64,000 nt of DNA. Source: Rhytidiadelphus loreus. Taxonomy: Eukaryota; Streptophyta; Bryopsida; Hypnales; Hylocomiaceae. Below, one piece after another: positions 21,279 to 35,032 of this stretch (the first letter of the stretch is position 1; each line of letters starts with the position of its first letter). The DNA is taken from assembly GCA_947034895.1 (NCBI GenBank), contig OX344763.1:79317093-79381092 (forward strand), in the 5' to 3' direction. Made by a program: the position numbers and the translations under genes. A model generated the notes under the pieces. That model saw only the letters and a program-made list of their open reading frames with translations, had not been told where the DNA came from and made no database searches.

Positions 21279-24200
21279 TTGAAAGTGGCCACCAATAGCA
21301 TATTTTTTTCGATTCGAAAGTTTGGGAATAATTGCAGCTTGCTCCACGTGTTTTCCATTTTTAAGAAACGTGGATTTCATGAGTTTCTACTTTTCTGGAC
21401 ACTAAAGTACAGGGCACGGTCCTTGCCCCCACTAATATTCTGTTTCGCGAACAAGGTCATTGAAAGTGGCCACCAATAGCATATTTTTCTCGATTCGAAA
21501 GTTTGGGAATAATTGCAACTTGCTACACGAGTTTTCCATTTTTAAGGAACGTGGATTTCATGAGTTTCTACTTTTCTGGACACTAAAGTACAAGGCACAG
21601 TCCTTGCCCCCACTAATATTTTGTTTCATGAACAAGGCCCTTGAAAGTGGCCACCAATAGCATATTTTTTTCAATTCGAAAGTTTGGGAATAATTGCAAC
21701 TTGCTCCACGAGTTTTCCAATTTTAAGGAACGTGGATTTCATGACTTTCTACTTTTCTGGACACTAAAGTACAGGGCACAGTCCTTGCCCCCACTAATAT
21801 TTTGTTTCATGAACAAGGCCCTTGAAAGTGGCCACCAATAGCATATTTTTCTCGATTCGAAAGTTTGGGAATAATTGCAACTTGTTCCACGTGTTTTCTA
21901 TTTTCAAGGAACGTGGATTTCATGACTTTCTACTTTTCTGGACACTAAAGTACAAGGCACAGTCCTTGCCCCCACTAATATTTTGTTTCATGAACAAGGC
22001 CCTTGAAAGTGGCCACCAATAGCATATTTATTTCGATTCGAAAGTTTGGGAATAATTGCAACTTGCTACACGAGTTTTCCAATCTTAAGGAACGTGTATT
22101 TCATGAGTTTCTACTTTTCTGGACACTAAAGTACAGGGCACAGTCCTTGCCCCCACTAATATTTTGTTTCATGAACAAGGCCCTTGAAAGTGGCCACCAA
22201 TAGCATATTTTTCTCGATTCGAAAGTTTGGGAATAATTGCAACTTGTTCCACGTGTTTTCTATTTTCAAGGAACGTGGATTTCATGACTTTCTACTTTTC
22301 TGGACACTAAAGTACAAGGCACAGTCCTTGCCCCCACTAATATTTTGTTTCATGAACAAGGTCATTGAAAGTGGCCACCAATAGCATATTTTTTTCGATT
22401 CGAAAGTTTGGGAATAATTGCAACTTGCTCCACGAGTTTTCCAATCTTAAGGAACGTGGATTTCATGAGTTTCTACTTTTCTGGACACTAAAGTACAGGG
22501 CACAGTCCTTGCCCCCACTAATATTTTGTTTCATGAACAAGGCCCTTGAAAGTGGCCACCAATAGCATATTTTTTTCAATTCGAAAGTTTGGGAATAATT
22601 GCAACTTGTTCCACGTGTTTTCTATTTTCAAGGAACATGGATTTCATGAGTTTCTACTTTTCTGGACACTAAAGTACAAGGCACAGTCCTTGCCCCCACT
22701 AATATTTTGTTTCATGAACAAGGCCCTTGAAAGTGGCCACCAATAGCATATTTTTCTCGATTCGAAAGTTTGGGAATAATTGCAACTTGTTCCACGTGTT
22801 TTCTATTTTCAAGGAACGTGGATTTCATGAGTTTCTACTTTTCTGGACACTAAAGTACAAGGCACAGTCCTTGCCCCCACTAATATTTTGTTTCATGAAC
22901 AAGGCCCTTGAAAGTGGCCACCAATAGCATATTTTTCTCGATTCGAAAGTTTGGGAATAATTGCAACTTGTTCCACGTGTTTTCTATTTTCAAGGAACAT
23001 GGATTTCATGAGTTTCTACTTTTCTGGACACTAAAGTACAAGGCACAGTCCTTGCCCCCACTAATATTTTGTTTCATGAACAAGGCCCTTGAAAGTGGCC
23101 ACCAATAGCATATTTATTTCGATTCGAAAGTTTGGGAATAATTGCAACTTGCTACACGAGTTTTCCAATCTTAAGGAACGTGGATTTCATGAGTTTCTAC
23201 TTTTCTGGACACTAAAGTACAGGGCACAGTCCTTGCCCCCACTAATATTTTGTTTCATAAACAAGGCCCTTGAAAGTGGCCACCAATAGCATATTTATTT
23301 CGATTCGAAAGTTTGGGAATAATTGCAACTTGCTCCACGAGTTTTCCAATTTTAAGGAACGTGGATTTCATGACTTTCTACTTTTCTGGACACTAAAGTA
23401 CAGCGCAAGGTCCTTGCCCCCACTAATATTCTGGTTCGCGAACAAGGTCATTGAAAGTGGCCACCAATAGCATATTTTTCTCGATTCGAAAGTTTGGGAA
23501 TAATTGCAACTTCTTCCACGTGTTTTCTATTTTCAAGGAACGTGGATTTCATGACTTTCTACTTTTCTGGAAACTAAAGTACAAGGCACAGTCCTTGCCC
23601 CCACTAATATTTTCTTTCATGAACAAGGCCCTTGAAAGTGGCCACCAATAGCATATTTATTTCGATTCGAAAGTTTGGGAATAATTGCAACTTGCTGCAC
23701 GAGTTTTCCAATTTTAAGGAACGTGGATTTCATGACTTTCTACTTTTCTGGACACTAAAGTACAGGGCACAGTCCTTGCCCCCACTAATATTTTGTTTCA
23801 TGAACAAGGCCCTTGAAAGTGGCCACCAATAGCATATTTTTCTCGATTCGAAAGTTTGGGAATAATTGCAACTTGTTCCACGTGTTTTCTATTTTCAAGG
23901 AACGTGGATTTCATGACTTTCTACTTTTCTGGACACTAAAGTACAAGGCACAGTCCTTGCCCCCACTAATATTTTGTTTCATGAACAAGGCCCTTGAAAG
24001 TGGCCACCAATAGCATATTTATTTCGATTCGAAAGTTTGGGAATAATTGCAACTTGCTACACGAGTTTTCCAATCTTAAGGAACGTGGATTTCATGAGTT
24101 TCTACTTTTCTGGACACTAAAGTACAGGGCACAGTCCTTGCCCCCACTAATATTTTGTTTCATGAACAAGGCCCTTGAAAGTGGCCACCAATAGCATATT

Positions 24201-24681
24201 TATTTCGATTCGAAAGTTTGGGAATAATTGCAACTTGCTACACGAGTTTTCCAATCTTAAGGAACGTGGATTTCATGAGTTTCTACTTTTCTGGACACTA
24301 AAGTACAACGCACGGTCCTTGCCCCCACTAATATTCTGGTTCGCGAACAAGGTCATTGAAAGTGGCCACCAATAGCATATTTTTTTCGATTCGAAAGTTT
24401 GGGAATAATTGCAACTTTCTCCACGAGTTTTCCATTTTTAAGGAACGTGGATTTGATGAGTTTCTACTTTTCTGGACACTAAAATACAAGGCACAGTCCT
24501 TGCCCCCACTAATATTTTGTTTCATGAACAAGGCCCTTGAAAGTGGCCACCAATAGCATATTTTTCTCGATTCGAAAGTTTGGGAATAATTGCAACTTGT
24601 TCCACGTGTTTTCTATTTTCAAGGAACGTGGATTTCATGACTTTCTACTTTTCTGGACACTAAAGTACAGGGCACGGTCCT

Positions 24682-24683
24682 TC
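24682..24683. other. Single-base deletion in the monomer at 24537
   Basis: Reads GGTCCTTCCCCCACT where the family has GGTCCTTGCCCCCACT. The G is missing, and all downstream monomers shift register by one. Confidence 0.9.
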
Positions 24684-25440
24684 CCCCACTAATATTCTGG
24701 TTCGCGAACAAGGTCATTAAAAGTGGCCACCAATAGCATATTTTTTTCGATTCGAAAGTTTGGGAATAATTGCAACTTTCTCCACGAGTTTTCCAATTTT
24801 AAGGAACGTGGATTTCATGACTTTCTACTTTTCTGGACACTAAAGTACAGGGCACAGTCCTTGCCCCCACTAATATTTTGTTTCATGAACAAGGCCCTTG
24901 AAAGTGGCCACCAATAGCATATTTATTTCGATTCGAAAGTTTGGGAATAATTGCAACTTCTTCCACGTGTTTTCTATTTTCAAGGAACGTGGATTTCATG
25001 AGTTTCTACTTTTCTGGACACTAAAGTACAAGGCACAGTCCTTGCCCCCACTAATATTTTGTTTCATAAACAAGGCCCTTGAAAGTGGCCACCAATAGCA
25101 TATTTTTTTCAATTCGAAAGTTTGGGAATAATTGCAACTTGCTCCACGAGTTTTCCAATTTTAAGGAACGTGGATTTCATGACTTTCTACTTTTCTGGAC
25201 ACTAAAGTACAGGGCACAGTCCTTGCCCCCACTAATATTTTGTTTCATGAACAAGGCCCTTGAAAGTGGCCACCAATAGCATATTTTTCTCGATTCGAAA
25301 GTTTGGGAATAATTGCAACTTGTTCCACGTGTTTTCTATTTTCAAGGAACGTGGATTTCATGACTTTCTACTTTTCTGGACACTAAAGTACAGCGCACGG
25401 TCCTTGCCCCCACTAATATTCTGTTTTGCGAACAAGGTCA

Positions 25441-27792
25441 TTGAAAGTGGCCACCAATAGCATATTTTTTTCGATTCGAAAGTTTGAGAATAATTGCAAC
25501 TTGTTCCACGTGTTTTCTATTTTTAAGGAACGTGGATTTCATGACTTTCTACTTTTCTGGACACTAAAGTACAGCGCACGGTCCTTGCCCCCACTAATAT
25601 TCTGTTTTGCGAACAAGGTCATTGAAAGTGGCCACCAATAGCATATTATTTTGGATTCGAAAGTTTGGGAATAATTGCAATTTGTTCCACGAGTTTTCCT
25701 TTTTTAAGGAACGTGGATTTCATGAGTTTCTACTTTTCTGGACACTAAAGTACAGGGCACGGTCCTTGCCCCCACTAATATTTTGATTTACAAACAAGGT
25801 CATTGAAAGTGGCCACCAATAGCATATTTTTTTCGATTCGAAAGTTTGGGAATAATTGCAACTTCTTCCACGAGTTTTCCAATTTTAAGGAACGTGGATT
25901 TCATGAGTTTCTACTTTTCTGGACACTAAAGTACAGGGCACAGTCCTTGCCCCCATTAATATTTTGTTTTACAAACCAGGTCATTGAAAGTGGCCACCAA
26001 TAGCATATTTTTTTCGATTCGAAAGTTTGGGAATAATTGCAACTTCTTCCACGTGTTTTCTATTTTCAAGGAACGTAGATATCATGACTTTCTACTTTTC
26101 TGGACACTAAAGTACAACGCACGGTCCTTGCCCCCACTAATATTTTGTTTTACAAACAAGGTCATTGAAAGTGGCCACCAATAGCATATTTTTTTCGATT
26201 CGAAAGTTTGGGAATAATTGCAACTTGCTCCACGTGTTTTCCATTTTTAAGGAACGTGGATTTCATGACTTTCTACTTTTCTGGACACTAAAGTACAGGG
26301 CACGGTCCTTGCCCCCACTAATATTCTGGTTCGCGAATAAGGTCATTGAAAGTGGCCACCAATAGCATATTTTTTTCGATTGGAAAGTTTGGGAATAATT
26401 GCAACTTTCTCCACGAGTTTTCCATTTTTAAGGAACGTGGATTTCATGACTTTCTACTTTTCTGGACACTAAAGTACAAGGCACAGTCCTTGCCCCCACT
26501 AATATTTTGTTTCATAAACAAGGTCATTGAAAGTGGCCACCAATAGCATATTTTTTTCAATTCGAAAGTTTGGGAATAATTGCACCTTGCTCCACGAGTT
26601 TCCAATTTTAAGGAACGTGGATTTCATGAGTTTCTACTTTTCTGGACACTAAAGTACAAGGCACAGTCCTTGCCACCACTAATATTTTGTTTCATAAACA
26701 AGGCCCTTGAAAGTGGCCACCAATAGCATATTTTTTTCAATTCGAAAGTTTGGGAATAATTGCAACTTGCTCCACGAGTTTTCCAATTTTAAAGAACGTG
26801 GATTTCATGACTTTCTACTTTTCTGGACACTAAAGTACAGGGCACAGTCCTTGCCCCCACTAATATTTTGTTTCATGAACAAGGCCCTTGAAAGTGGCCA
26901 CCAATAGCATATTTTTTTCGATTCGAAAGTTTGGGAATAATTGCAACTTGTTCCACGTGTTTTCTATTTTCAAGGAACGTGGATTTCATGACTTTCTACT
27001 TTTCTGGACACTAAAGTACAGCGCACGGTCCTTGCCCCCACTAATATTCTGTTTTGCGAACAAGGTCATTGAAAGTGGCCACCAATAGCATATTATTTTG
27101 GATTCGAAAGTTTGGGAATAATTGCAATTTGTTCCACGAGTTTTCCTTTTTTCAGGAACGTGGATTTCATGACTTTCTACTTTTCTGGACACTAAAGTAC
27201 AGGGCACGGTCCTTGCCCCCACTAATATTTTGATTTACAAACAAGGTCATTGAAAGTGGCCACCAATAGCATATTTTTTTCGATTCGAAAGTTTGGGAAT
27301 AATTGCAACTTCTTCCACGAGTTTTCCAATTTTAAGGAACGTGGATTTCATGAGTTTCTACTTTTCTGGACACTAAAGTACAGGGCACAGTCCTTGCCCC
27401 CATTAATATTTTGTTTTACAAACCAGGTCATTGAAAGTGGCCACCAATAGCATATTTTTTTCGATTCGAAAGTTTGGGAATAATTGCAACTTCTTCCACG
27501 TGTTTTCTATTTTCAAGGAACGTAGATATCATGACTTTCTACTTTTCTGGACACTAAAGTACAACGCACGGTCCTTGCCCCCACTAATATTTTGTTTTAC
27601 AAACAAGGTCATTGAAAGTGGCCACCAATAGCATATTTTTTTCGATTCGAAAGTTTGGGAATAAATGCAACTTGCTCCACGTGTTTTCCATTTTTAAGGA
27701 ACGTGGATTTCATGACTTTCTACTTTTCTGGACACTAAAGTACAGGGCACGGTCCTTGCCCCCACTAATATTCTGGTTCGCGAACAGAGTCA
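25441..27792. repeat. 8-mer duplication (offset 1447 bp)
   Basis: The five-monomer series 25441-26345 recurs at 26888-27792: SAR-type class V, the TTTTGGATTCG unit with TTTTGATTTACAAAC ending, the ACAAACCAGG unit, the CGTAGATATC unit, and the GTTCGCGAA unit. The offset is eight monomers less one base, because the deletion near 26600 lies between the copies. Confidence 0.8.
26597..26602. other. Single-base deletion in a T run
   Basis: Reads CACGAGTTTCCAATTTT where the family has four Ts before CC. The same monomer also carries TGCACCTTGC and TTGCCACCACT. Confidence 0.88.
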
Positions 27793-29421
27793 TTGAAAGT
27801 GGCCACCAATAGCATATTTTTTTCAATTCGAAAGTTTGGGAATAATTGCAACTTGCTCCACGAGTTTTCCATTTTTAAGGAACGTGGATTTCATGAGTTT
27901 CTACTTTTCAGGACACTAAAGTACAAGGCACAGTCCTTGCCCCCACTAATATTTTGTTTCATAAACAAGGTCATTGAAAGTGGCCACCAATAGCATATTT
28001 TTTTCAATTCGAAAGTTTGGGAATAATTGCAACTTGCTCCACGAGTTTTCCAATTTTAAGGAACGTGGATTTCATGAGTTTCGACTTTTCTGGACACTAA
28101 AGTACAGGGCACGGTCCTTGCCCCCACTAATATTCTGGTTCGCGAATAAGGTCATTGAAAGTGGCCACCAATAGCTTATTTTTTTCGATTCGAAAGTTTG
28201 GGAATAATTGCAAATTTCTCCACGAGATTTCCATTTTTAAGGAACGTGGATTTCATGAGTTTCTACTTTTCTGGACACTAAAGTACAAGGCACAGTCCTT
28301 GCCCCCACTAATATTTTGTTTCATAAACAAGGCCCTTCAAAGTGGCCACCAATAGCATATTTTTTTCGATTCGAAAGTTTGGGAATAATTACAACTTGCT
28401 CCACGTGTTTTCCATTTTTAAGGAACGTGGATTTCATGACTTTCTACTTTTCTGGACACTAAAGTACAGCGCAAGGTCCTTGCCCCCACTAATATTCTTT
28501 TTCGCGAACAGAGTCATTGAAAGTGGCCACCAATAGCATATTTTTTTCGATTCGAAAGTTTGGGAATAATTGCAACTTTCTCCACGAGTTCTCCATTTTT
28601 AAGGAACGTGGATTTCATGAGTTTCTACTTTTCTGGACACTAAAGTACAAGGCACAGTCCTTGCCCCCATTAATATTTTGTTTCATAAACAAGGTCATTG
28701 AAAGTGGCCACCAATAGCATATTTTTTTCGATTCGAAAGTTTGGGAATAATTGCAACTTGCTCCACGAGTTTTCCAATTTTAAGGAACGTGGATTTCATG
28801 ACTTTCTACTTTTCTGGACACTAAAGTCCAGCGCACGGTCCTTGCCCCCACTAATATTCTGTTTCGCGAACAAGGTCATTGAAAGTGGCCACCAATAGCA
28901 TATTTTTTTCGATTCGAAAGTTTGGGAATAATTGCAACTTTCTCCACGAGTTTTCCATTTTTAAGGAACGTGGATTTCATGAGTTTCTACTTTTCTGGAC
29001 ACTAAAGCACAGGGCACAGTCCTTGCCCCCACTAATATTTTCTTTCATGAACAAGGCCCTTGAAAGTGGCCACCAATAGCATATTTTTTTCGATTCGAAA
29101 GTTTGGGAATAATTACAACTTGCTCCACGTGTTTTCCAATTTTAAGGAACGTGGATTTCATGACTTTCTACTTTTCTGGACACTAAAGTACAGCGCACGG
29201 TCCTTGCCCCCACTAATATTCTGTTTCGCGAACAAGGTCATTGAAAGTGGCCACCAATAGCATATTTTTTTCGATTCGAAAGTTTGGGAATAATTGCAAC
29301 TTTCTCCACGAGTTTTCCAATTTTAAGGAACGTGGATTTCATGAGTTTCTACTTTTCTGGACACTAAAGTACAGGGCACAGTCCTTGCCCCCATTAATAT
29401 TTTGTTTTACAAACCAGGTCA

Positions 29422-31774
29422 TTGAAAGTGGCCACCAATAGCATATTTTTTTCGATTCGAAAGTTTGGGAATAATTGCAACTTGCTCCACGAGTTTTCCA
29501 ATTTTAAGGAACGTGGATTTCATGACTTTCTACTTTTCTGGACACTAAAGTACAGGGCACAGTCCTTGCCCCCACTAATATTTTCTTTCATGAACAAGGC
29601 CCTTGAAAGTGGCCACCAATAGCATATTTTTTTCGATTCGAAAGTTTGGGAATAATTACAACTTGCTCCACGTGTTTTCCATTTTTAAGGAACGTGGATT
29701 TCATGACTTTCTACTTTTCTGGACACTAAAGTACAGCGCAAGGTCCTTGCCCCCACTAATATTCTTTTTCGCGAACAGAGTCATTGAAAGTGGCCACCAA
29801 TAGCATATTTTTTTCGATTCGAAAGTTTGGAAATAATTGCAACTTTCTCCACGAGTTTTCCATTTTTAAGGAACGTGGATTTCATGAGTTTCTACTTTTC
29901 TGGACACTAAAGTACAAGGCACAGTCCTTGCCCCCATTAATATTTTGTTTCATAAACAAGGTCATTGAAAGTGGCTACCAATAGCATATTTTTTTCGATT
30001 CGAAAGTTTGGGAATAATTGCAACTTTCTCCACCTGTTTTCCATTTTTAAGGAACGTGGATTTCATGACTTTCGACTTTTCTGTATACTAAAGTACAGCG
30101 CACGGTCCTTGTCCCCACTAATATTCTGTTTCGCGAACAAGGTCATTGAAAGTGGCCACCAATAGCATATTTTTTTCGATTCGAAAGTTTGGGAATAATT
30201 GCAACTTTCTCCACGAGTTTTCCAATTTTAAGGAACGTGGATTTCATGACTTTCTACTTTTCTGGACACTAAAGTACAGGGCACAGTCCTTGCCCCCACT
30301 AATATTTTGTTTCATGAACAAGGCCCTTGAAAGTGGCCACCAATAGCATATTTTTTTCGATTCGAAAGTTTGGGAATAATTGCAACTTTCTCCACGAGTT
30401 TTCCAATCTTAAGGAACGTGGATTTCATGACTTTCTACTTTTCTGGACACTAAAGTACAGGGCACAGTCCTTGCCCCCACTAATATTCTGTTTAATAAAC
30501 AAGGCCCTTGAAAGTGGCCACCAATAGCATATTTTTTTCGATTCGAATGTTTGGGAATAATTGCAACTTTCTCCACGAGTTTTCTAATTTTAAGGAACGT
30601 GGATTTCATGACTTTCTACTTTTCTGGACACTAAAGTACAGGGCACAGTCCTTGCCCCCACTAATATTTTCTTTCATGAACAAGGCCCTTGAAAGTGGCC
30701 ACCAATAGCATATTTTTTTCGATTCGAAAGTTTGGGAATAATTGCAACTTGTTCCACGTGTTTTCTATTTTCAAGGAACGTGGATTTCATGACGTTCTAC
30801 TTTTCTGGACACTAAAGTACAGCGCACGGTCCTTGCCCCCACTAATATTCTGTTTAATAAACAAGGCCCTTGAAAGTGGCCACCAATAGCATATTTTTTT
30901 CGATTCGAAAGTTTGGGAATAATTGCAACTTTCTCCACGAGTTTTCCAATTTTAAGGAACGTGGATTTCATGAGTTTCTACTTTTCTGGACACTAAAGTA
31001 CAACGCACGGTCCTTGCCCGCATTAATATTTTGTTTTGCAAAATATGTTATTGAAAGTGGCCACCAATAGCATATTTTTTTCGATTCGAAAGTTTGGGAA
31101 TAATTACAACTTGCTCCACGTGTTTTCCATTTTTAAGGAACGTGGATTTCATGACTTTCTACTTTTCTGGACACTAAAGTACAGCGCAAGGTCCTTGCCC
31201 CCACTAATATTCTTTTTCGCGAACAGAGTCATTGAAAGTGGCCACCAATAGCATATTTTTTTCGATTCGAAAGTTTGGGAATAATTGCAACTTGCTCCAC
31301 GTGTTTTCCATTTTTAAGGAACGTGGATTTCATGAGTTTCTACTTTTCTGGACACTAAAGTACAAGGCACAGTCCTTGCCCCCATTAATATTTTGTTTCA
31401 TAAACAAGGTCATTGAAAGTGGCCACCAATAGCATATTTTTTTCGATTCGAAAGTTTGGGAATAATTGCAACTTTCTCCACGAGTTTTCCATTTTTAAGG
31501 AACGTGGATTTCATGAGTTTCTACTTTTCTGGACACTAAAGTACAGGGCACAGTCCTTGCCCCCACTAATATTTTGTTTCATGAACAAGGCCCTTGAAAG
31601 TGGCCACCAATAGCATATTTTTCTCGATTCGAAAGTTTGGGAATAATTGCAACTTGTTCCACGTGTTTTCTATTTTCAAGGAACGTGGATTTCATGAGTT
31701 TCTACTTTTCTGGACACTAAAGTACAGGGCACAGTCCTTGCCCCCATTAATATTTTGTTTTACAAACCAGGTCA
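29422..31774. repeat. 13-mer HOR (2353 bp), copy 1
   Basis: Monomer order equals that of 31775-34127. Shared private variants include TTTGGAAATAATTGC, GTGGCTACC, CCACCTGTTTTCC, CTGTATACTAAAG, TTCGAATGTTTGGG and CATGACGTTC. Only the last one and a half monomers differ. Confidence 0.9.
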
Positions 31775-34127
31775 TTGAAAGTGGCCACCAATAGCATATT
31801 TTTTTCGATTCGAAAGTTTGGGAATAATTGCAACTTGCTCCACGAGTTTTCCAATTTTAAGGAACGTGGATTTCATGACTTTCTACTTTTCTGGACACTA
31901 AAGTACAGGGCACAGTCCTTGCCCCCACTAATATTTTCTTTCATGAACAAGGCCCTTGAAAGTGGCCACCAATAGCATATTTTTTTCGATTCGAAAGTTT
32001 GGGAATAATTACAACTTGCTCCACGTGTTTTCCATTTTTAAGGAACGTGGATTTCATGACTTTCTACTTTTCTGGACACTAAAGTACAGCGCAAGGTCCT
32101 TGCCCCCACTAATATTCTTTTTCGCGAACAGAGTCATTGAAAGTGGCCACCAATAGCATATTTTTTTCGATTCGAAAGTTTGGAAATAATTGCAACTTTC
32201 TCCACGAGTTTTCCATTTTTAAGGAACGTGGATTTCATGAGTTTCTACTTTTCTGGACACTAAAGTACAAGGCACAGTCCTTGCCCCCATTAATATTTTG
32301 TTTCATAAACAAGGTCATTGAAAGTGGCTACCAATAGCATATTTTTTTCGATTCGAAAGTTTGGGAATAATTGCAACTTTCTCCACCTGTTTTCCATTTT
32401 TAAGGAACGTGGATTTCATGACTTTCGACTTTTCTGTATACTAAAGTACAGCGCACGGTCCTTGTCCCCACTAATATTCTGTTTCGCGAACAAGGTCATT
32501 GAAAGTGGCCACCAATAGCATATTTTTTTCGATTCGAAAGTTTGGGAATAATTGCAACTTTCTCCACGAGTTTTCCAATTTTAAGGAACGTGGATTTCAT
32601 GACTTTCTACTTTTCTGGACACTAAAGTACAGGGCACAGTCCTTGCCCCCACTAATATTTTGTTTCATGAACAAGGCCCTTGAAAGTGGCCACCAATAGC
32701 ATATTTTTTTCGATTCGAAAGTTTGGGAATAATTGCAACTTTCTCCACGAGTTTTCCAATCTTAAGGAACGTGGATTTCATGACTTTCTACTTTTCTGGA
32801 CACTAAAGTACAGGGCACAGTCCTTGCCCCCACTAATATTCTGTTTAATAAACAAGGCCCTTGAAAGTGGCCACCAATAGCATATTTTTTTCGATTCGAA
32901 TGTTTGGGAATAATTGCAACTTTCTCCACGAGTTTTCTAATTTTAAGGAACGTGGATTTCATGACTTTCTACTTTTCTGGACACTAAAGTACAGGGCACA
33001 GTCCTTGCCCCCACTAATATTTTCTTTCATGAACAAGGCCCTTGAAAGTGGCCACCAATAGCATATTTTTTTCGATTCGAAAGTTTGGGAATAATTGCAA
33101 CTTGTTCCACGTGTTTTCTATTTTCAAGGAACGTGGATTTCATGACGTTCTACTTTTCTGGACACTAAAGTACAGCGCACGGTCCTTGCCCCCACTAATA
33201 TTCTGTTTAATAAACAAGGCCCTTGAAAGTGGCCACCAATAGCATATTTTTTTCGATTCGAAAGTTTGGGAATAATTGCAACTTTCTCCACGAGTTTTCC
33301 AATTTTAAGGAACGTGGATTTCATGAGTTTCTACTTTTCTGGACACTAAAGTACAACGCACGGTCCTTGCCCGCATTAATATTTTGTTTTGCAAAATATG
33401 TTATTGAAAGTGGCCACCAATAGCATATTTTTTTCGATTCGAAAGTTTGGGAATAATTACAACTTGCTCCACGTGTTTTCCATTTTTAAGGAACGTGGAT
33501 TTCATGACTTTCTACTTTTCTGGACACTAAAGTACAGCGCAAGGTCCTTGCCCCCACTAATATTCTTTTTCGCGAACAGAGTCATTGAAAGTGGCCACCA
33601 ATAGCATATTTTTTTCGATTCGAAAGTTTGGGAATAATTGCAACTTGCTCCACGTGTTTTCCATTTTTAAGGAACGTGGATTTCATGAGTTTCTACTTTT
33701 CTGGACACTAAAGTACAAGGCACAGTCCTTGCCCCCATTAATATTTTGTTTCATAAACAAGGTCATTGAAAGTGGCCACCAATAGCATATTTTTTTCGAT
33801 TCGAAAGTTTGGGAATAATTGCAACTTTCTCCACGAGTTTTCCATTTTTAAGGAACGTGGATTTCATGAGTTTCTACTTTTCTGGACACTAAAGTACAGC
33901 GCACGGTCCTTGCCCCCACTAATATTCTGTTTCGCGAACAAGGTCATTGAAAGTGGCCACCAATAGCATATTTTTTTCGATTCGAAAGTTTGGGAATAAT
34001 TGCAACTTTCTCCACCTGTTTTCCATTTTTAAGGAACGTGGATTTCATGACTTTCGACTTTTCTGTATACTAAAGTACAGCGCACGGTCCTTGTCCCCAC
34101 TAATATTCTGTTTCGCGAACAAGGTCA
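31775..34127. repeat. 13-mer HOR (2353 bp), copy 2
   Basis: Near-identical to 29422-31774 through its first eleven and a half monomers, with no difference noticed in the variants I checked. At its end the CCACCTGTTTTCC/CTGTATAC monomer appears again (33947), making a third copy of that unit. Confidence 0.9.
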
Positions 34128-35032
34128 TTGAAAGTGGCCACCAATAGCATATTTTTTTCGATTCGAAAGTTTGGGAATAATTGCAACTTTCTCCACGAGT
34201 TTTCCAATTTTAAGGAACGTGGATTTCATGACTTTCTACTTTTCTGGACACTAAAGTACAGGGCACAGTCCTTGCCCCCACTAATATTTTGTTTCATGAA
34301 CAAGGCCCTTGAAAGTGGCCACCAATAGCATATTTTTTTCGATTCGAAAGTTTGGGAATAATTGCAACTTGTTCCACGTGTTTTCTATTTTCAAGGAACG
34401 TGGATTTCATGACTTTCTACTTTTCTGGACACTAAAGTACAGGGCACGGTCCTTGCCCCCACTAATATTCTGGTTCGCGAACAAGGTCATTGAAAGTGGC
34501 CACCAATAGCATATTTTTTTCGATTCGAAAGTTTGGGAATAATTGCAACTTTCTCCACGAGTTTTCCATTTTTAAGGAACGTGGATTTCATGAGTTTCTA
34601 CTTTTCTGGACACTAAAGTACAAGGCACAGTCCTTGCCCCCACTAATATTTTGTTTCATAAACAAGGCCCTTGAAAGTGGCCACCAATAGCATATTCTTT
34701 TCGATTCGAAAGTTTGGGTATAATTGCAACTTTCTCCACGAGTTTTCCATTTTTAAGGAACGTGGATTTCATGAGTTTCTAGTTTTCTGGACACTAAAGT
34801 ACAAGCCACAATCCTTGCCCCCACTAATATTTTGTTTTACAAACAAGGTCATTGAAAGTGGCCACCAATAGCATATTTTTTTCGATTCGAAAGTTTGGGA
34901 ATAATTGCAAATTTCTCCACGAGTTTTCCATTTTTAAGGAACGTGGATTTCATGACTTTCTACTTTTCTGGACACTAAAGTACAGGGCACAGTCCTTGCC
35001 CCCACTAATATTTTGTTTCATAAACAAGGCCC

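Larger units (their letters stand above)
6256..24355. repeat. Homogeneous 18.1-kb core domain (100 monomers)
   Basis: Almost all monomers belong to four close types: class E with TTTATTTCG, class V with TTCTCG, class V with CTGGTTCGCGAAC, and class E with CCAATCTTAAGG and CTACACGAG or CTGCACGAG. Subfamilies common further right are absent, namely the CGTAGATATC, GGATTTGATGAG and TTTTGGATTCG types. No indel was found across 100 monomers. This looks like a recently homogenised block. Confidence 0.8.
24356..34851. repeat. Right-hand domain A: mixed monomers with 8-mer and 13-mer structure
   Basis: Left-flank monomer types return here (GGATTTGATGAG at 24356, TTTACAAA endings from 25803, CGTAGATATC at 25984). 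The TTTATTTCG core marker is last seen in the monomer at 24898. Two of the array's three single-base deletions lie in this domain. Confidence 0.7.
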
